A stretch of 61,862 nucleotides of DNA from Psychrobacter pacificensis. Its GTDB lineage: Bacteria > Pseudomonadota > Gammaproteobacteria > Pseudomonadales > Moraxellaceae. The stretch is taken from assembly GCF_900101915.1 (NCBI RefSeq), contig NZ_FNAL01000019.1:1-61862 (forward strand), read 5' to 3'. Below, one piece after another: positions 8,901 to 18,675 of the stretch. Each line of letters starts with the position of its first letter. Position 1 is the first letter of the stretch. Both the position numbers and the translations under genes were made by a program. Under the pieces are notes generated by a model, which ran no database searches, was not told the DNA's origin, and was given only the letters and a program-made list of their open reading frames with translations.

Positions 8901-9012
8901 GACATTAGTATTCAACTTAGGACAAAACTTTAGTAATATCAATATCGAGCATAGCAATGCTACATAATGGTTATTAAAGTATTAATACAACAAGGATCGT
9001 TGGAGATACACA

Positions 9013-10368
9013 ATGCGCACTACCTTTCATTTGAAAACCCTTGCAGTAGCTATTGCTACTCTTTCTTTCGCTAGCGTAACCAACGCTGCTGGTCTTGATC
9101 GTTCAGGTCAAGATGTCACTGCTTTTTTTCAAGATGGCACTTACGCTGAAGCGGTCTATACTTATATTGATGCTGATGTAAGCGGCTACGATAGTGCGAA
9201 TGTCAACCCTGGTCAAAATGACTATGAGCGCGGCAATAAAACGGGCGACATTGCTGAATCTTATGACTTCTTCCGCTATGGCGTAAAAACTGATATCAAC
9301 GACACGTTCAGTGTGGGTGTACTATATGATGAGCCTTTTGGTGCTGCTGCTGAATACACGCAAAGTAATTTTGTGGCAAGCAATAATCCTCAAGCTTCAG
9401 GAGGCGAATTGGTAGGTGATGGTGTAGACCCACAGACTGCAGGTGCTATAGCATTAGCTGAGTCAGCCACTGCAGGCGAGAATACTAACGTTGAAGTTCG
9501 TAGCCAAAGTTTGACTGGTATTTTGGGAATGAAATTCGGTGCCAATAAAAACTTCCAAATTTATGGTGGTCCAGTTGCTCAGCGTATCCAATCTGAAACC
9601 AAATTGCGTGGCTTAGCTTATGGGCCTGCTAGTGGTTATACCTCAAACAGCAATCCTGATATGGATTATGGTTATATCGCAGGTATTGCCTATAGCAAGC
9701 CTGAAATTGCTCTAAAAGCAGCGTTGACTTATCGTTCTGAGATTGACCATGATATAGATATCTCTGAGAATTATCCTATAGCAGGTATTTTGGCTCAAGG
9801 AGCTGCTTTGCAGCAAGGAGCGACTCCAGCACAGGCAGCGGCTATAGGGGCTGCGGCTGCTAACCGGAACAGTAATTATGAGATTACAACCCCTAAATCA
9901 GTCAACTTTGATTTCCAGACTGGTATTAATCCTACAACTCTAGCAACGGCAAAAGTACGCTGGGTACCTTGGAGCGATTTTGTCATCACACCACCATTAT
10001 ATAATGACGTTAGTAAACGTAATTACGGCCCTGATGGTTTGGACTTGGTTGAATACGAAGATGACCAATGGCAAGTGGAGCTTGGTCTTGCCAAGCGTGT
10101 TGCACCAGCACTTGCTATCAGTGGTACTGTGGGTTGGGATAGTGGTGCTGGTGATCCAACAACGTCGTTAGGTCCTGTCGATGGCTATTACAGCGTCGGT
10201 CTTGGTGCCAAATACAACGTGACGGAAAACTGGGCCGTGTCGGCTGGTGGTAAATACTTATGGTTCGGTGATGCAAAAGGTCGTCTACCTAGTGGAAAAA
10301 TCGTTGGTGATTTCCAAGATAATGATGGTTATATTGCTGGTTTAAAGATTTCTTATCAAGGAAAGTAG
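9013..10368 (+). CDS. FadL/OmpP1-type outer-membrane transporter (paralog 2)
   Basis: Second outer-membrane fatty-acid-type transporter, 451 residues, strongly similar to the gene at 7430 along its whole length including the signal peptide (cleavage near TNAAG). It is longer by 48 residues. Most of the extra length lies in two segments, one around residues 118-155 (after FVASNNPQASGGELVGDG) and one around 248-288, rich in Ala and Gln (ILAQGAALQQGATPAQAAAI), which are probably extracellular loops. It ends at its own terminator (10394-10423). The pair probably arose by local duplication followed by loop divergence. Confidence 0.88.
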   Translation: MRTTFHLKTLAVAIATLSFASVTNAAGLDRSGQDVTAFFQDGTYAEAVYTYIDADVSGYDSANVNPGQNDYERGNKTGDIAESYDFFRYGVKTDINDTFSVGVLYDEPFGAAAEYTQSNFVASNNPQASGGELVGDGVDPQTAGAIALAESATAGENTNVEVRSQSLTGILGMKFGANKNFQIYGGPVAQRIQSETKLRGLAYGPASGYTSNSNPDMDYGYIAGIAYSKPEIALKAALTYRSEIDHDIDISENYPIAGILAQGAALQQGATPAQAAAIGAAAANRNSNYEITTPKSVNFDFQTGINPTTLATAKVRWVPWSDFVITPPLYNDVSKRNYGPDGLDLVEYEDDQWQVELGLAKRVAPALAISGTVGWDSGAGDPTTSLGPVDGYYSVGLGAKYNVTENWAVSAGGKYLWFGDAKGRLPSGKIVGDFQDNDGYIAGLKISYQGK

Positions 10369-10393
10369 CTTCCTTATATAACTGTTAGATAAT

Positions 10394-10423
10394 AAAAAGC
10401 GGCCTATCATAGGTCGCTTTTTT
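10394..10423 (+). terminator. Terminator of second fadL
   Basis: Stem of AAAAAGCG with CGCTTTTT, extended by further CCT/AGG pairing, followed by a T-run. Confidence 0.85.
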
Positions 10424-10600
10424 ATTGATTCCAATATTTTGAAGTGAATAAAAACTCTTAGATATGGAAAGATATTTAGAGTGTTTTACAGAAAGTAAAT
10501 TAATAACTGATAGCTACAACCTACTTACTACTCATATGTTGTTATACGTTTGATATCTGCCTTCCAGTTGATTGAATGGTAAGCAATGTATCCATTGTCG

Positions 10601-10635
10601 CTACCTATATGATAGTTAGCTATCCATATAGGTAG
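10601..10635. repeat. Long intergenic inverted repeat
   Basis: CTACCTATATGATAG pairs with CTATCCATATAGGTAG over 15 bp with one bulged C and a TTAG loop. No T-run follows on either side, so it is not a standard intrinsic terminator. It may be a repetitive extragenic element or an operator-like cruciform. Confidence 0.5.
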
Positions 10636-10770
10636 GGGCATGTTTAGACAGATCCATTTGGTAATAGTACATAGCTATTCTATTAAGAGTAGATACTCAT
10701 AATAGAAGGTTAGAGCAGCCTTCCTACTTATAATAGTAGCTACTTACATCATAATTAATAGCTACCAATA

Positions 10771-10800
10771 AAAAACCTCGCCATTAGTGGCGAGGTTTTT
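10771..10800 (-). terminator. Terminator of putP
   Basis: Perfect 13-bp stem AAAAACCTCGCCA with its complement and a TTAG loop, with T-runs on both strands. It lies 33 bp after the putP stop codon on the minus strand. Confidence 0.93.
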
Positions 10801-10832
10801 TTATAGTGATAAGGTAAAGTTACTGTATAAAC

Positions 10833-12332
10833 CTACTTGTTCAGGTTCAATTCCATCTCTTTGTATTTAGCGGCGACTGATTCTCTTGGACCGCCCGTCA
10901 TGATACTGACTACAAAAATAGCGATGGTACTTAAGATAAAGCCTGGAACAATAGCATATAACCAGCTATTTAGTGCCATACCATCTATTTGGAAAGGACC
11001 ATAGATCCATAAGATAACCGTCAATGCACCTACAACCATACCGGCAACAGCGCCATTACGGTTCATGTGGCGCCATGTGAGACTGAAAATAACCAACGGC
11101 CCAAACGCTGCACCAAATCCTGCCCATGCGTTTGATACTAGGTTCAATACTGAGCTGTCTGGATCAGAAGCTAACAAGATAGCAACAATAGCGACCACGA
11201 CAACTGAGATACGTCCAACCAATACTTGACGAGCTTCTGGTGCATCTCTGTCAAAGAATAGTTTATAAACGTCTTTGGTTAATGAGCTTGATACTACCAA
11301 TAACTGCGATGAGATGGTACTCATGATGGCCGCTAAAATCGCTGCTAATAGGAAACCTGAAACCAACGGGTGGAATAGGAACTGAGTGAATACTAAAAAG
11401 ATAGTCTCAGGATCATCTAACGTCATAGCTGTCTTTTGTACATAAGCACGACCAGCAAAACCAGTCATCAATGCGCCGATAAGACTGACAATCATCCAGC
11501 TCATACCGATATTACGTGCAGTAGGCACATCTCGTACTGAGCGGATTGCCATAAAACGCACAATAATATGCGGCTGACCAAAATATCCTAAACCCCATGC
11601 CATAAGTGAAATGATACCGATGATACTCATACCGCTAGTAATATTTAGTAGGCTTGGATCAATGTTTCTAACCGCTTCAGTCGTGGCTGAAACACCGCCA
11701 AGATCTGTAAAGGCAACGAGAGGTACAATGACCATCGCAAACAGCATGATAACACCCTGTACAAAGTCAGTCATCGATACCGCTAAGAAACCACCGAATA
11801 GCGTATAAGCAACCACTACACCAGCAGTAACCCATAGACCAGTACCATAGGATAGATTGAGTGAGCTTTCAAAGAGTTTACCACCGCCTACGAGACTTGC
11901 CGCTGTGTAGACAGTAAAGAATAAAATGATAACCAAAGCGGAGATTACACGCAGCATATGCGATTTGTCTTCAAAGCGGTTGGCAAAATAGTCAGGTAAA
12001 GTAATAGCGTTATCAGCAACTTCGGTATAAACACGAAGACGCGGTGCTACGATGAGATAGTTCAATAAGGCACCAAGGGTCAAACCAAGTGCGATCCAAA
12101 TACTCACCACGCCATCTGCATACATATAGCCTGGTAGTCCGAGTAGCAACCAACCTGACATGTCCGATGCGCCTGCTGAAAGTGCAGTAACTGCTGGACC
12201 TAGATTACGTCCTCCTAAAAGATAACCCTCGGTATCATTGGCTTGCTTAAAATAAGCATAAACACCAATTCCAATCATCACTAAAAAATAGGCGCCAAGT
12301 GATATAAGCACGCCACTAGAAACTCCGTTCAT
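10833..12332 (-). CDS. putP: Sodium/proline symporter PutP
   Basis: Inner-membrane sodium:solute symporter (SSF family) that imports proline as carbon, nitrogen or osmoprotectant source. 499 residues with about 12-13 hydrophobic helices. Family segments seen include GYLLGGRNLGPAVTALSAGASDMSGWLLLGLPG near the N-terminus (read as a whole motif, residues about 36-68), WGLGYFGQPHIIVRFMAI, and AAIMSTISSQLLVVSSSLTKD with the sodium-binding serines. Length matches PutP. No putA is nearby. The LysR gene lies 475 bp upstream in the same direction, with a terminator in between. Confidence 0.93.
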   Translation of the reverse strand: MNGVSSGVLISLGAYFLVMIGIGVYAYFKQANDTEGYLLGGRNLGPAVTALSAGASDMSGWLLLGLPGYMYADGVVSIWIALGLTLGALLNYLIVAPRLRVYTEVADNAITLPDYFANRFEDKSHMLRVISALVIILFFTVYTAASLVGGGKLFESSLNLSYGTGLWVTAGVVVAYTLFGGFLAVSMTDFVQGVIMLFAMVIVPLVAFTDLGGVSATTEAVRNIDPSLLNITSGMSIIGIISLMAWGLGYFGQPHIIVRFMAIRSVRDVPTARNIGMSWMIVSLIGALMTGFAGRAYVQKTAMTLDDPETIFLVFTQFLFHPLVSGFLLAAILAAIMSTISSQLLVVSSSLTKDVYKLFFDRDAPEARQVLVGRISVVVVAIVAILLASDPDSSVLNLVSNAWAGFGAAFGPLVIFSLTWRHMNRNGAVAGMVVGALTVILWIYGPFQIDGMALNSWLYAIVPGFILSTIAIFVVSIMTGGPRESVAAKYKEMELNLNK

Positions 12333-12807
12333 ATAAGTTATCCTTAACCAACATCGTTGGCTTTAATTATTTTTTAACTATAAAAGTTCTGTCTTAAAAG
12401 ACGATGCCTCAAACAAAATATCTCAAACAATGTCTAAAGACAAAAAAAGCCATTAATTAAGACATAATGGCTTTTTTCAGTATCTTTTGTAGTTTTATAT
12501 GATTGATGTCGTTATATGGCTAGCACTCATATAGAGATAGAGAACAATGGGAACCTCGCATTCCACTTATCTGCTGTTATTGCTCGCATCTGCTATTTAT
12601 ATATGAGTATTAGCAACCTACATAACCAATCAGCGAAACCATTAAACCTACTGTTAACCATCATATCTTACTAGAAGTATTCAATATATGACTATCAGTG
12701 TCCTTGTGGTAAATTTTTGTTATTAAAACAACGTCAAGCATATTATAACGTATGAGAGTCACGAATGCGAATAGCTTAAATACCTAAATTGTTGTATTGG
12801 GATGTTT
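12333..12807. other. Spacer between putP and the LysR gene
   Basis: About 475 bp. It contains the hairpin at 12443-12477 and must hold the putP promoter in the left part. I see no gene in it. Confidence 0.5.
12443..12477 (-). terminator. Hairpin terminator upstream of putP
   Basis: Perfect 13-bp stem AAAAAAGCCATTA with complement, 9-nt loop and T-runs on both strands. It probably ends the LysR transcript that reads leftwards from 13680, although it lies 330 bp beyond the stop codon. Confidence 0.8.
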
Positions 12808-13680
12808 TTACTCAATTGGCGCCAGCAAATCTAGTAATGCGGTTACGCTACTAGATTGTGTTAGCTTCGGATTGATAACCACACCTAAATAGCGTTGTAA
12901 CTCAATGTTGTCTGCCATATCGATACGTTCCAAATCTTGACTGACCATAGTTTGCGGAAGGACTGACCAACCCAGTCCAACAGAAACCAGCATCCGAATA
13001 GATTCAAGCGGATTGGTACTCATCGTGGCATAAGGTTTTAGGTTATGCTTAGCAAACTCAGCCAAAGTAATCTGACTGGTAAAGGTATTGGCAGACGGTA
13101 GAATAGCAGGATAGCGTGCTAACTGCTCTAAAGTGACATTAGATTTGGTCGCTAGAGGTGACAAAGTACCCGTCATAAAATACAGGGGATCTGACCAAAG
13201 CGTGTGATAGGTCAAGCGTTTATCGTATACAGGCGGTAGCGTGACAAACGCTAATGACAGATCGCCGTCCAGTACTGCTTTGTGGGCCTTTTCTGAGTCA
13301 ACAAAATGAACTTCTAACTGAACAGCAGGATAAGTCTGAATAAAATGCTTAAGCACGGGTGCTAGATGATGTAAACCAATATGATGGCTTGTGCCAATTA
13401 CAAGCTTGCCAGAGACGATATGCTGAGAGTGCTGCAAGTTAATCTTGAAGTTCTCATAATCTTCCAACCAGCGTTTGGCGTGTGGCAGCATCTCAATAGC
13501 AGCCTGCGTGGGTACAATCCCGCGGCCTACAGTATCAAATAAAGTAATGTTAAACTCATCTTCTAAGTTTTTGATGCGCTTACTGACGGCAGGCTGAGTA
13601 ATGAACAGCTTTTCTGCGGCACCTGAAATACTGCCAGTGTGCATAACGGTAACGAATGTCGTCAAGTTTGTGGTGTTCAA
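12808..13680 (-). CDS. LysR family transcriptional regulator
   Basis: DNA-binding regulator, 290 residues, with the N-terminal winged helix (about 1-60; GAAEKLFITQPAVSKRIKNLEDEF) and a periplasmic-binding-protein-like effector domain. The start is a TTG at 13678-13680, supported by an AAGGA ribosome-binding site 8-9 bp upstream and by exact fit to the family N-terminus. It is divergent from leuC across 472 bp, so control of the leucine genes with a pathway intermediate as co-inducer is a reasonable guess, but the sequence alone does not prove this. Confidence 0.85.
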   Translation of the reverse strand: MNTTNLTTFVTVMHTGSISGAAEKLFITQPAVSKRIKNLEDEFNITLFDTVGRGIVPTQAAIEMLPHAKRWLEDYENFKINLQHSQHIVSGKLVIGTSHHIGLHHLAPVLKHFIQTYPAVQLEVHFVDSEKAHKAVLDGDLSLAFVTLPPVYDKRLTYHTLWSDPLYFMTGTLSPLATKSNVTLEQLARYPAILPSANTFTSQITLAEFAKHNLKPYATMSTNPLESIRMLVSVGLGWSVLPQTMVSQDLERIDMADNIELQRYLGVVINPKLTQSSSVTALLDLLAPIE

Positions 13681-14152
13681 ACGGATTTCCTTAGCTACTT
13701 TATGAGCTATAAATAAAAGTGGGCTGAGCCAATGATAACGTATTAAAAATAAAAGTTTGCATCTGGTTAAAAATCATCAATTATTATTATAGGATTTGCC
13801 TGCTATAATCACAAGATATCAAGGCGTATTGTCACATATTTATTCTTTTAAGTTGATTATTTGCAGTCTCAAGCGTGTTTAGGCGCTGCTTATAGCCACA
13901 AATCTAAAATTATTAATGAATAATATTTATACTACACAAAATATAGCAATTCTAGAATATATATTTCAATATCATTGATTAGGTAGAAGTTATTGCAAAA
14001 TGATGCTCTCACACAAATCATAAAGAGCTATCATGCAGTTAAATACGACATTATAGATAAATCTAATCGTTAATTGAACAAACAGAACCTTAGCTTGCCA
14101 ACAGGTGAGCAAGCGAAAATCAAGTCAGTAGTAATTAATAAAGGATAGCATC
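13681..14152. promoter_or_regulatory. Divergent lysR-leuC control region
   Basis: 472 bp of AT-rich DNA with promoters for both directions. A 6-bp stem (GCTTGC 14093-14098 with GCAAGC 14109-14114) lies shortly before leuC. A tiny open frame of seven codons at 14033-14056 has a ribosome-binding site but only two leucine codons, so it is not convincing as an attenuator peptide. No other gene is seen. Confidence 0.5.
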
Positions 14153-15571
14153 ATGGCCGGTCAAACTTTATATGACAAACTTTGGAATGCTCATGAAGTC
14201 ACCAAGCGTGACGACGGTTCGAGCTTAATTTATATCGATCGCCATCTGTTGCATGAAGTGACGAGTCCACAAGCGTTTGAAGGATTGGAGCTTGCCAATA
14301 GAGCACCATGGCGTTTGTCTGCCAATATCGCCAGTCCTGATCACAATGTGCCAACAGTCACCAAAGAGCGCTCAGCAGGTGTCACTGGTATTAAAGACAA
14401 GGTATCACGTCTGCAGGTTGTCACATTGGATGAGAACTGCACCAAATTTGATATCGCAGAATTTACAATCAACGATGCGCGTCAAGGAATTTTGCATGTC
14501 GTTGGTCCTGAGCAAGGTCTTGTGTTGCCAGGTATGACCGTTGTTTGTGGTGATTCGCACACAGCGACACATGGCGCACTTGGTTGCTTAGCACATGGTA
14601 TCGGCACCTCTGAAGTTGAGCACGTATTGGCAACGCAGTGCTTGATCCAAAAGAAATCAAAAAATATGCAAATCCGCGTCACTGGTCAACTTGGTGCGGG
14701 CGTGACCTCAAAAGACGTCGTGCTCGCCATTATTGCGAAGATCGGTACGGCAGGCGGAACTGGACATGCGATTGAATTTGCAGGTCAAGTGTTTGAAGAC
14801 ATGAGTATGGAAGGTCGTATGACTGTCTGTAACATGGCAATTGAGGCTGGTGCTCGCGTGGGTATGGTTGCCGTTGATGATACGACGATAGACTATGTTA
14901 AAGGTCGCCCGTACGCGCCAAACGAGTCACAGTGGCCACAAGCTGAAGCCTACTGGCGTACATTATATTCAGATGATGACGCAGTATTTGATACCGTGGT
15001 TGAGATCGATGGTAGCCAAATAGCACCGCAAGTATCTTGGGGTACCTCGCCTGAGATGGTCGTTGATATCACCCAATCGGTACCAACACCTGACCAAGCC
15101 ATTGATGAAGCCCAAAAAGAGGGTTGGTTACGCGCATATACCTATATGGGTCTAGAAGCTGGTCAGAAAATCACGGACATTCAGCTTGATCGTATATTTA
15201 TTGGCTCATGTACCAATTCGCGTATCGAAGATTTGCGGGACGCTGCAGCAGTGATCAAAGGACGCAAAGTGGCTGATAATATCAAAGAAGCCATCGTTGT
15301 TGCAGGTTCTGGACAAGTAAAACTACAAGCAGAGGCTGAAGGTTTAGATGCTTTGTTTACCGAAGCTGGTTTTGAATGGCGCGAGCCGGGTTGTTCAATG
15401 TGTCTTGCCATGAATGCAGACAAACTTGAGCCGCAAGAGCATTGTGCATCGACGTCTAATCGTAATTTCGAAGGTCGTCAGGGTAATGGTGGTCGTACGC
15501 ATTTGGTCAGTCCAGCAATGGCAGCTGCAGCAGCGTTGGCAGGTCATTTTGTAGACGTTCGTACGTTTTAA
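14153..15571 (+). CDS. leuC: 3-isopropylmalate dehydratase, large subunit
   Basis: Together with LeuD it isomerises 2-isopropylmalate to 3-isopropylmalate in leucine synthesis, in the cytoplasm, using a 4Fe-4S cluster. 472 residues with the aconitase-family signatures [12 protein letters not shown] and [12 protein letters not shown], and the cluster cysteines in the latter and in [11 protein letters not shown]. An AAAGGA ribosome-binding site precedes the ATG. It is followed by leuD after 141 bp, with a long hairpin in between. Confidence 0.97.
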   Translation: MAGQTLYDKLWNAHEVTKRDDGSSLIYIDRHLLHEVTSPQAFEGLELANRAPWRLSANIASPDHNVPTVTKERSAGVTGIKDKVSRLQVVTLDENCTKFDIAEFTINDARQGILHVVGPEQGLVLPGMTVVCGDSHTATHGALGCLAHGIGTSEVEHVLATQCLIQKKSKNMQIRVTGQLGAGVTSKDVVLAIIAKIGTAGGTGHAIEFAGQVFEDMSMEGRMTVCNMAIEAGARVGMVAVDDTTIDYVKGRPYAPNESQWPQAEAYWRTLYSDDDAVFDTVVEIDGSQIAPQVSWGTSPEMVVDITQSVPTPDQAIDEAQKEGWLRAYTYMGLEAGQKITDIQLDRIFIGSCTNSRIEDLRDAAAVIKGRKVADNIKEAIVVAGSGQVKLQAEAEGLDALFTEAGFEWREPGCSMCLAMNADKLEPQEHCASTSNRNFEGRQGNGGRTHLVSPAMAAAAALAGHFVDVRTF

Positions 15572-15588
15572 GACTGATAATAAGTAGC

Positions 15589-15632
15589 TGACATCATGCT
15601 TATATCAACGATAAATATATGAGCATGATGTC
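15589..15632 (+). repeat. Inverted repeat between leuC and leuD
   Basis: TGACATCATGCT (15589-15600) pairs with AGCATGATGTCA (15621-15632), and the stem extends inwards by TATAT/ATATA after a two-base bulge. No T-run follows. It could protect the leuC mRNA end or act as an intercistronic attenuator. Confidence 0.6.
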
Positions 15633-15712
15633 AAAACGGTAAAAATTTATTTACTGTTTAATATGCTTATCAAGATCGTCAACCAGCAAAAATATAATTG
15701 ATAGGAAATTTT

Positions 15713-16363
15713 ATGCAAGCTTATAACACCCAAACCGGTATCGTTTGCCCACTTGATCGCGCAAACGTCGATACCGATCAAATTATCGCAAAACAGTTTT
15801 TGAAGTCTATTAAACGTACAGGCTTTGGCGTGAATTTATTTGATGATTGGCGCTATCTTGATGAAGGATATCCAGGCCAAGACCCCAGCACACGTGTTAT
15901 CAATCCAGACTTTGTATTGAATAAACCCCGTTATCAAGGCGCTACTATATTGCTAGCACGCAGAAACTTTGGCTGTGGCTCTAGTCGTGAGCATGCACCT
16001 TGGGCACTTTCTGAGTATGGCTTTCGTACGGTTATCGCACCAAGCTTTGCTGATATCTTTTACAATAACTGCTTTAAAAATGGCATGTTACCGATTGTAC
16101 TAGATGAAGCAATTGTGGATACTTTAATGAAGGCGACTGTTGCTAATGAAGGCTATGAGCTGACGGCAGATCTTGAGCGTCAGGTAGTCATCACGCCAAC
16201 AGGCGAAGAGTATGCCTTTGAAGTGGATGCTTTTCGCAAACATTGCTTGTTAAATGGGCTAGATGATATCGGTTTAACCTTGCAGCAAAGCGATGCTATC
16301 AAAGACTACGAGCATAAAATGATGCAAAAAACGCCGTGGATCTTTAACGACGTACGCGCTTAG
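15713..16363 (+). CDS. leuD: 3-isopropylmalate dehydratase, small subunit
   Basis: Swivelling-domain partner of LeuC. I start at the ATG at 15713 ([20 protein letters not shown], 216 residues), which has an AGGAA site 5 bp upstream; an upstream TTG at 15698 adds five residues and lacks support. Family segments include [30 protein letters not shown] and [17 protein letters not shown]. It lies between leuC and an unknown lipoprotein gene. Confidence 0.96.
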   Translation: MQAYNTQTGIVCPLDRANVDTDQIIAKQFLKSIKRTGFGVNLFDDWRYLDEGYPGQDPSTRVINPDFVLNKPRYQGATILLARRNFGCGSSREHAPWALSEYGFRTVIAPSFADIFYNNCFKNGMLPIVLDEAIVDTLMKATVANEGYELTADLERQVVITPTGEEYAFEVDAFRKHCLLNGLDDIGLTLQQSDAIKDYEHKMMQKTPWIFNDVRA

Positions 16364-16518
16364 GTAAGGATTTTATGATGCCTTGCTCACAAAACTGCTG
16401 GCCAGTCGCAACGCATCGTTGAGTTATGGCGGTGAACTGGCTAAAATGAAGGGTAGTTTTTGACACATTTTATTATCTTCCTTATAAATTATCTTTCTGA
16501 TAAACAGTAGCCGCCATT

Positions 16519-17238
16519 ATGAATAAAAAACGTTATGCTCTATCGACAAGTACGATTGTTGCTGCAAGCTTATTTTTGTCAGGCTGCCAGCTATTGACGG
16601 GCTATCAAAAAATAGATGAGGCAGAAAGTGCGAAAGCGTGGGTAGGTAAGATCCAACCCGTTGCTGGCGAAGTAAATATCGCGTGCGTGGGTACTTACCA
16701 CTGTGAAATCGTGCAAATAGATAAGACACTGGTTATTTCTCCTGATAATCATGAGCCAGTTAATCCTCAGATTGTAGAGGCTTTACCAAGTTATAAAGGT
16801 ACTGCAACGCCCCAAATGAGCATAGAGATGACACCGCTCATGAGTAAAAACTCTATAAAGATATTGCCATTAGCCGCATCTGGTATGCCAGGGTTGACCA
16901 ACTATTATGCACGGGTGATGCCTGCAAAACGTGAAGTCCATGTCAATTTTTATCCAGAGAATAACATGGGATACGTTGAGCGTTTTGCGATGATTCATGA
17001 TTTTGCGGACGCAGGTACTTACAAGTTACGTGCTTATCAAAAGAAAAGTAGTGAAAAATCTGGCAGTTTGTTGGATACAGCGTCGCCTGAGCCTTTATGT
17101 ATTGATCTATTACAAGGTAATAAGGTGCAGCGCCGATTCTGTAAACAGTTAGAGTCTGAGCACCAAGGTGAGTTTGTAGAGACAGGCATGGTCAAAGCAG
17201 TGACGTCAGCATCTAAACCTAAAACGACCACAGCGTAA
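16519..17238 (+). CDS. Unknown lipoprotein encoded between leuD and leuB
   Basis: I do not recognise a named family. The 239-residue protein starts with a lipoprotein signal peptide with lipobox LSGC (Cys about residue 23), so it is probably anchored in the outer or inner membrane facing the periplasm. The mature part has four further cysteines, including the pair CVGTYHC, and conserved-looking stretches such as RVMPAKREVHVNFYPENN and FADAGTYKLRAYQKKS. A Lys/Thr-rich tail ends the protein. It lies 155 bp after leuD and 39 bp before leuB, in the same direction, so it is likely transcribed with leuB. Confidence 0.75.
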   Translation: MNKKRYALSTSTIVAASLFLSGCQLLTGYQKIDEAESAKAWVGKIQPVAGEVNIACVGTYHCEIVQIDKTLVISPDNHEPVNPQIVEALPSYKGTATPQMSIEMTPLMSKNSIKILPLAASGMPGLTNYYARVMPAKREVHVNFYPENNMGYVERFAMIHDFADAGTYKLRAYQKKSSEKSGSLLDTASPEPLCIDLLQGNKVQRRFCKQLESEHQGEFVETGMVKAVTSASKPKTTTA

Positions 17239-17277
17239 TAAAAATTAATTGATAAAAATATATCCAAAAGGATTAGT

Positions 17278-18381
17278 ATGGCAACGATTTTAACATTAGC
17301 GGGCGATGGTATTGGCCCTGAAATCATGACTCAAGCCATCGACGTGCTCAAAGCCGTCAATGAGAAGTTTTCACTTGATTTGACATTAGAGTCTGGATTG
17401 ATTGGTGGTGTGGCTATTGATGCCACAGGTGAGCCTTTACCTGATGAAACATTAGCGCGTGCACGTGCAGCAGATGCTGTATTATTAGGCGCTGTCGGCG
17501 GCCCTAAATGGGATACGATTGAACGTAGTAAGCGCCCTGAGCGCGGTCTGCTTAAAATCCGTGGTGAGCTGGGTTTGTTTGCCAATTTACGTGTGGCAAA
17601 GCTTTATCCGCAGCTAGCCAATGCGTCAAGTATCAAGCCTGAAATTATATCTGGTTTAGATTTGCTGATTGTTCGCGAACTGACGGGTGGCATTTATTTT
17701 GGCGAGCCACGTGGTATTCGCACACTAGAAAATGGTGAGCAGCAAGGCTATAACACGATGGTGTATAGCACCAGTGAGATTCAGCGTATCGGTAAAGTTG
17801 CTTTTGAGTTAGCAAAAACCCGTGCCCAAGCCGCAGGTACAGCTGCCAAGGTATGTTCAGTAGACAAAGCCAACGTCTTAGAAGTGACTGAGCTGTGGAA
17901 ACAAACAATGATTCAGATGCAGCAAGCAGAGTATAGCGATGTGGCGTTATCCCATATGTATGCTGACAATGCTTGTATGCAGTTGATCAAAGATCCTAAG
18001 CAGTTTGATGTCATGGTAACAGGCAATATGTTTGGTGATATCTTATCTGATGAAGCGGCAATGTTGACCGGTTCTATTGGTATGCTGCCATCAGCGAGCT
18101 TGGATGAGGATGGCAAAGGTATGTATGAGCCATGTCATGGTTCTGCGCCTGATATCGCTGGGCAAGATAAAGCCAATCCATTGGCCACTATTTTGTCTGT
18201 CGCTATGATGCTGCGTTATACCTTTAAGCAAGAGGAAGCCGCACAAGCGATCGAGCAAGCAGTCAGTGATGTGCTTGATGATGGTCTGCGTACGCTTGAT
18301 ATTTTAGACAGCAGTGAAGCTGGACTCAAGCAAGTGGGCTGTCAAGAGATGGGGCAAGCGGTATTGGCTAAACTGGTATAA
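17278..18381 (+). CDS. leuB: 3-isopropylmalate dehydrogenase
   Basis: NAD-dependent oxidative decarboxylation of 3-isopropylmalate, the third step of leucine synthesis, in the cytoplasm. 367 residues with GDGIGPEIM at the N-terminus, the substrate arginines in [13 protein letters not shown], the Asp-containing segment [14 protein letters not shown], and the nucleotide-binding [13 protein letters not shown]. An AAAGGA site precedes the ATG. It is the last leu gene and is followed by a terminator at 18445-18478. Confidence 0.97.
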   Translation: MATILTLAGDGIGPEIMTQAIDVLKAVNEKFSLDLTLESGLIGGVAIDATGEPLPDETLARARAADAVLLGAVGGPKWDTIERSKRPERGLLKIRGELGLFANLRVAKLYPQLANASSIKPEIISGLDLLIVRELTGGIYFGEPRGIRTLENGEQQGYNTMVYSTSEIQRIGKVAFELAKTRAQAAGTAAKVCSVDKANVLEVTELWKQTMIQMQQAEYSDVALSHMYADNACMQLIKDPKQFDVMVTGNMFGDILSDEAAMLTGSIGMLPSASLDEDGKGMYEPCHGSAPDIAGQDKANPLATILSVAMMLRYTFKQEEAAQAIEQAVSDVLDDGLRTLDILDSSEAGLKQVGCQEMGQAVLAKLV

Positions 18382-18444
18382 GTCAGCTAATCTAATGTAG
18401 ACCATTTTAAGGTAGTTTTTACAGTTTAATCTCGTTCATTTTAT

Positions 18445-18478
18445 ACCCATAAGTTGCTGAGCAATTTATGGGTTTTTT
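18445..18478 (+). terminator. Terminator of the leu gene cluster
   Basis: Stem ACCCATAAGTTGC with its complement (one G-U pair), TGA loop, followed by TTTTTT. It lies about 65 bp after the leuB stop codon. Confidence 0.9.
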
Positions 18479-18675
18479 CTGTTATATGATATTGAGTCAT
18501 GCCTTATTGTAAACGGATCAGTGTGTTTGTTCACTCTCTTAACAAATGCACAGTAGGAAGAGTCGGTTATTAACATAAAGCTGTTAGGGAATAGTGGCAA
18601 GACTATGGCAATATATTTTTATAATAAATTTTTCGATATTTTTTGATATATGGTAACTATTTAGGGAGTTTTTTT

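Larger units (their letters stand above)
8642..9012. other. Spacer between the two fadL genes
   Basis: About 370 bp. It holds the terminator of the first gene (8681-8711), an AT-rich stretch, the second copy of the shared motif (8882-8900) and the promoter and leader of the second gene. No gene is seen. Confidence 0.6.
10369..10832. other. Intergenic region between fadL2 and putP
   Basis: About 464 bp between convergent genes. It holds a terminator on each side (10394-10423 and 10771-10800) and between them an unusual long hairpin at 10601-10635. The remaining sequence is AT-rich with no supported gene. Confidence 0.6.

Noticed and set aside
14033..14056. Seven-codon frame before leuC as a leucine attenuator peptide
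   Set aside because: It has a ribosome-binding site but only two leucine codons and no terminator/antiterminator pair follows.
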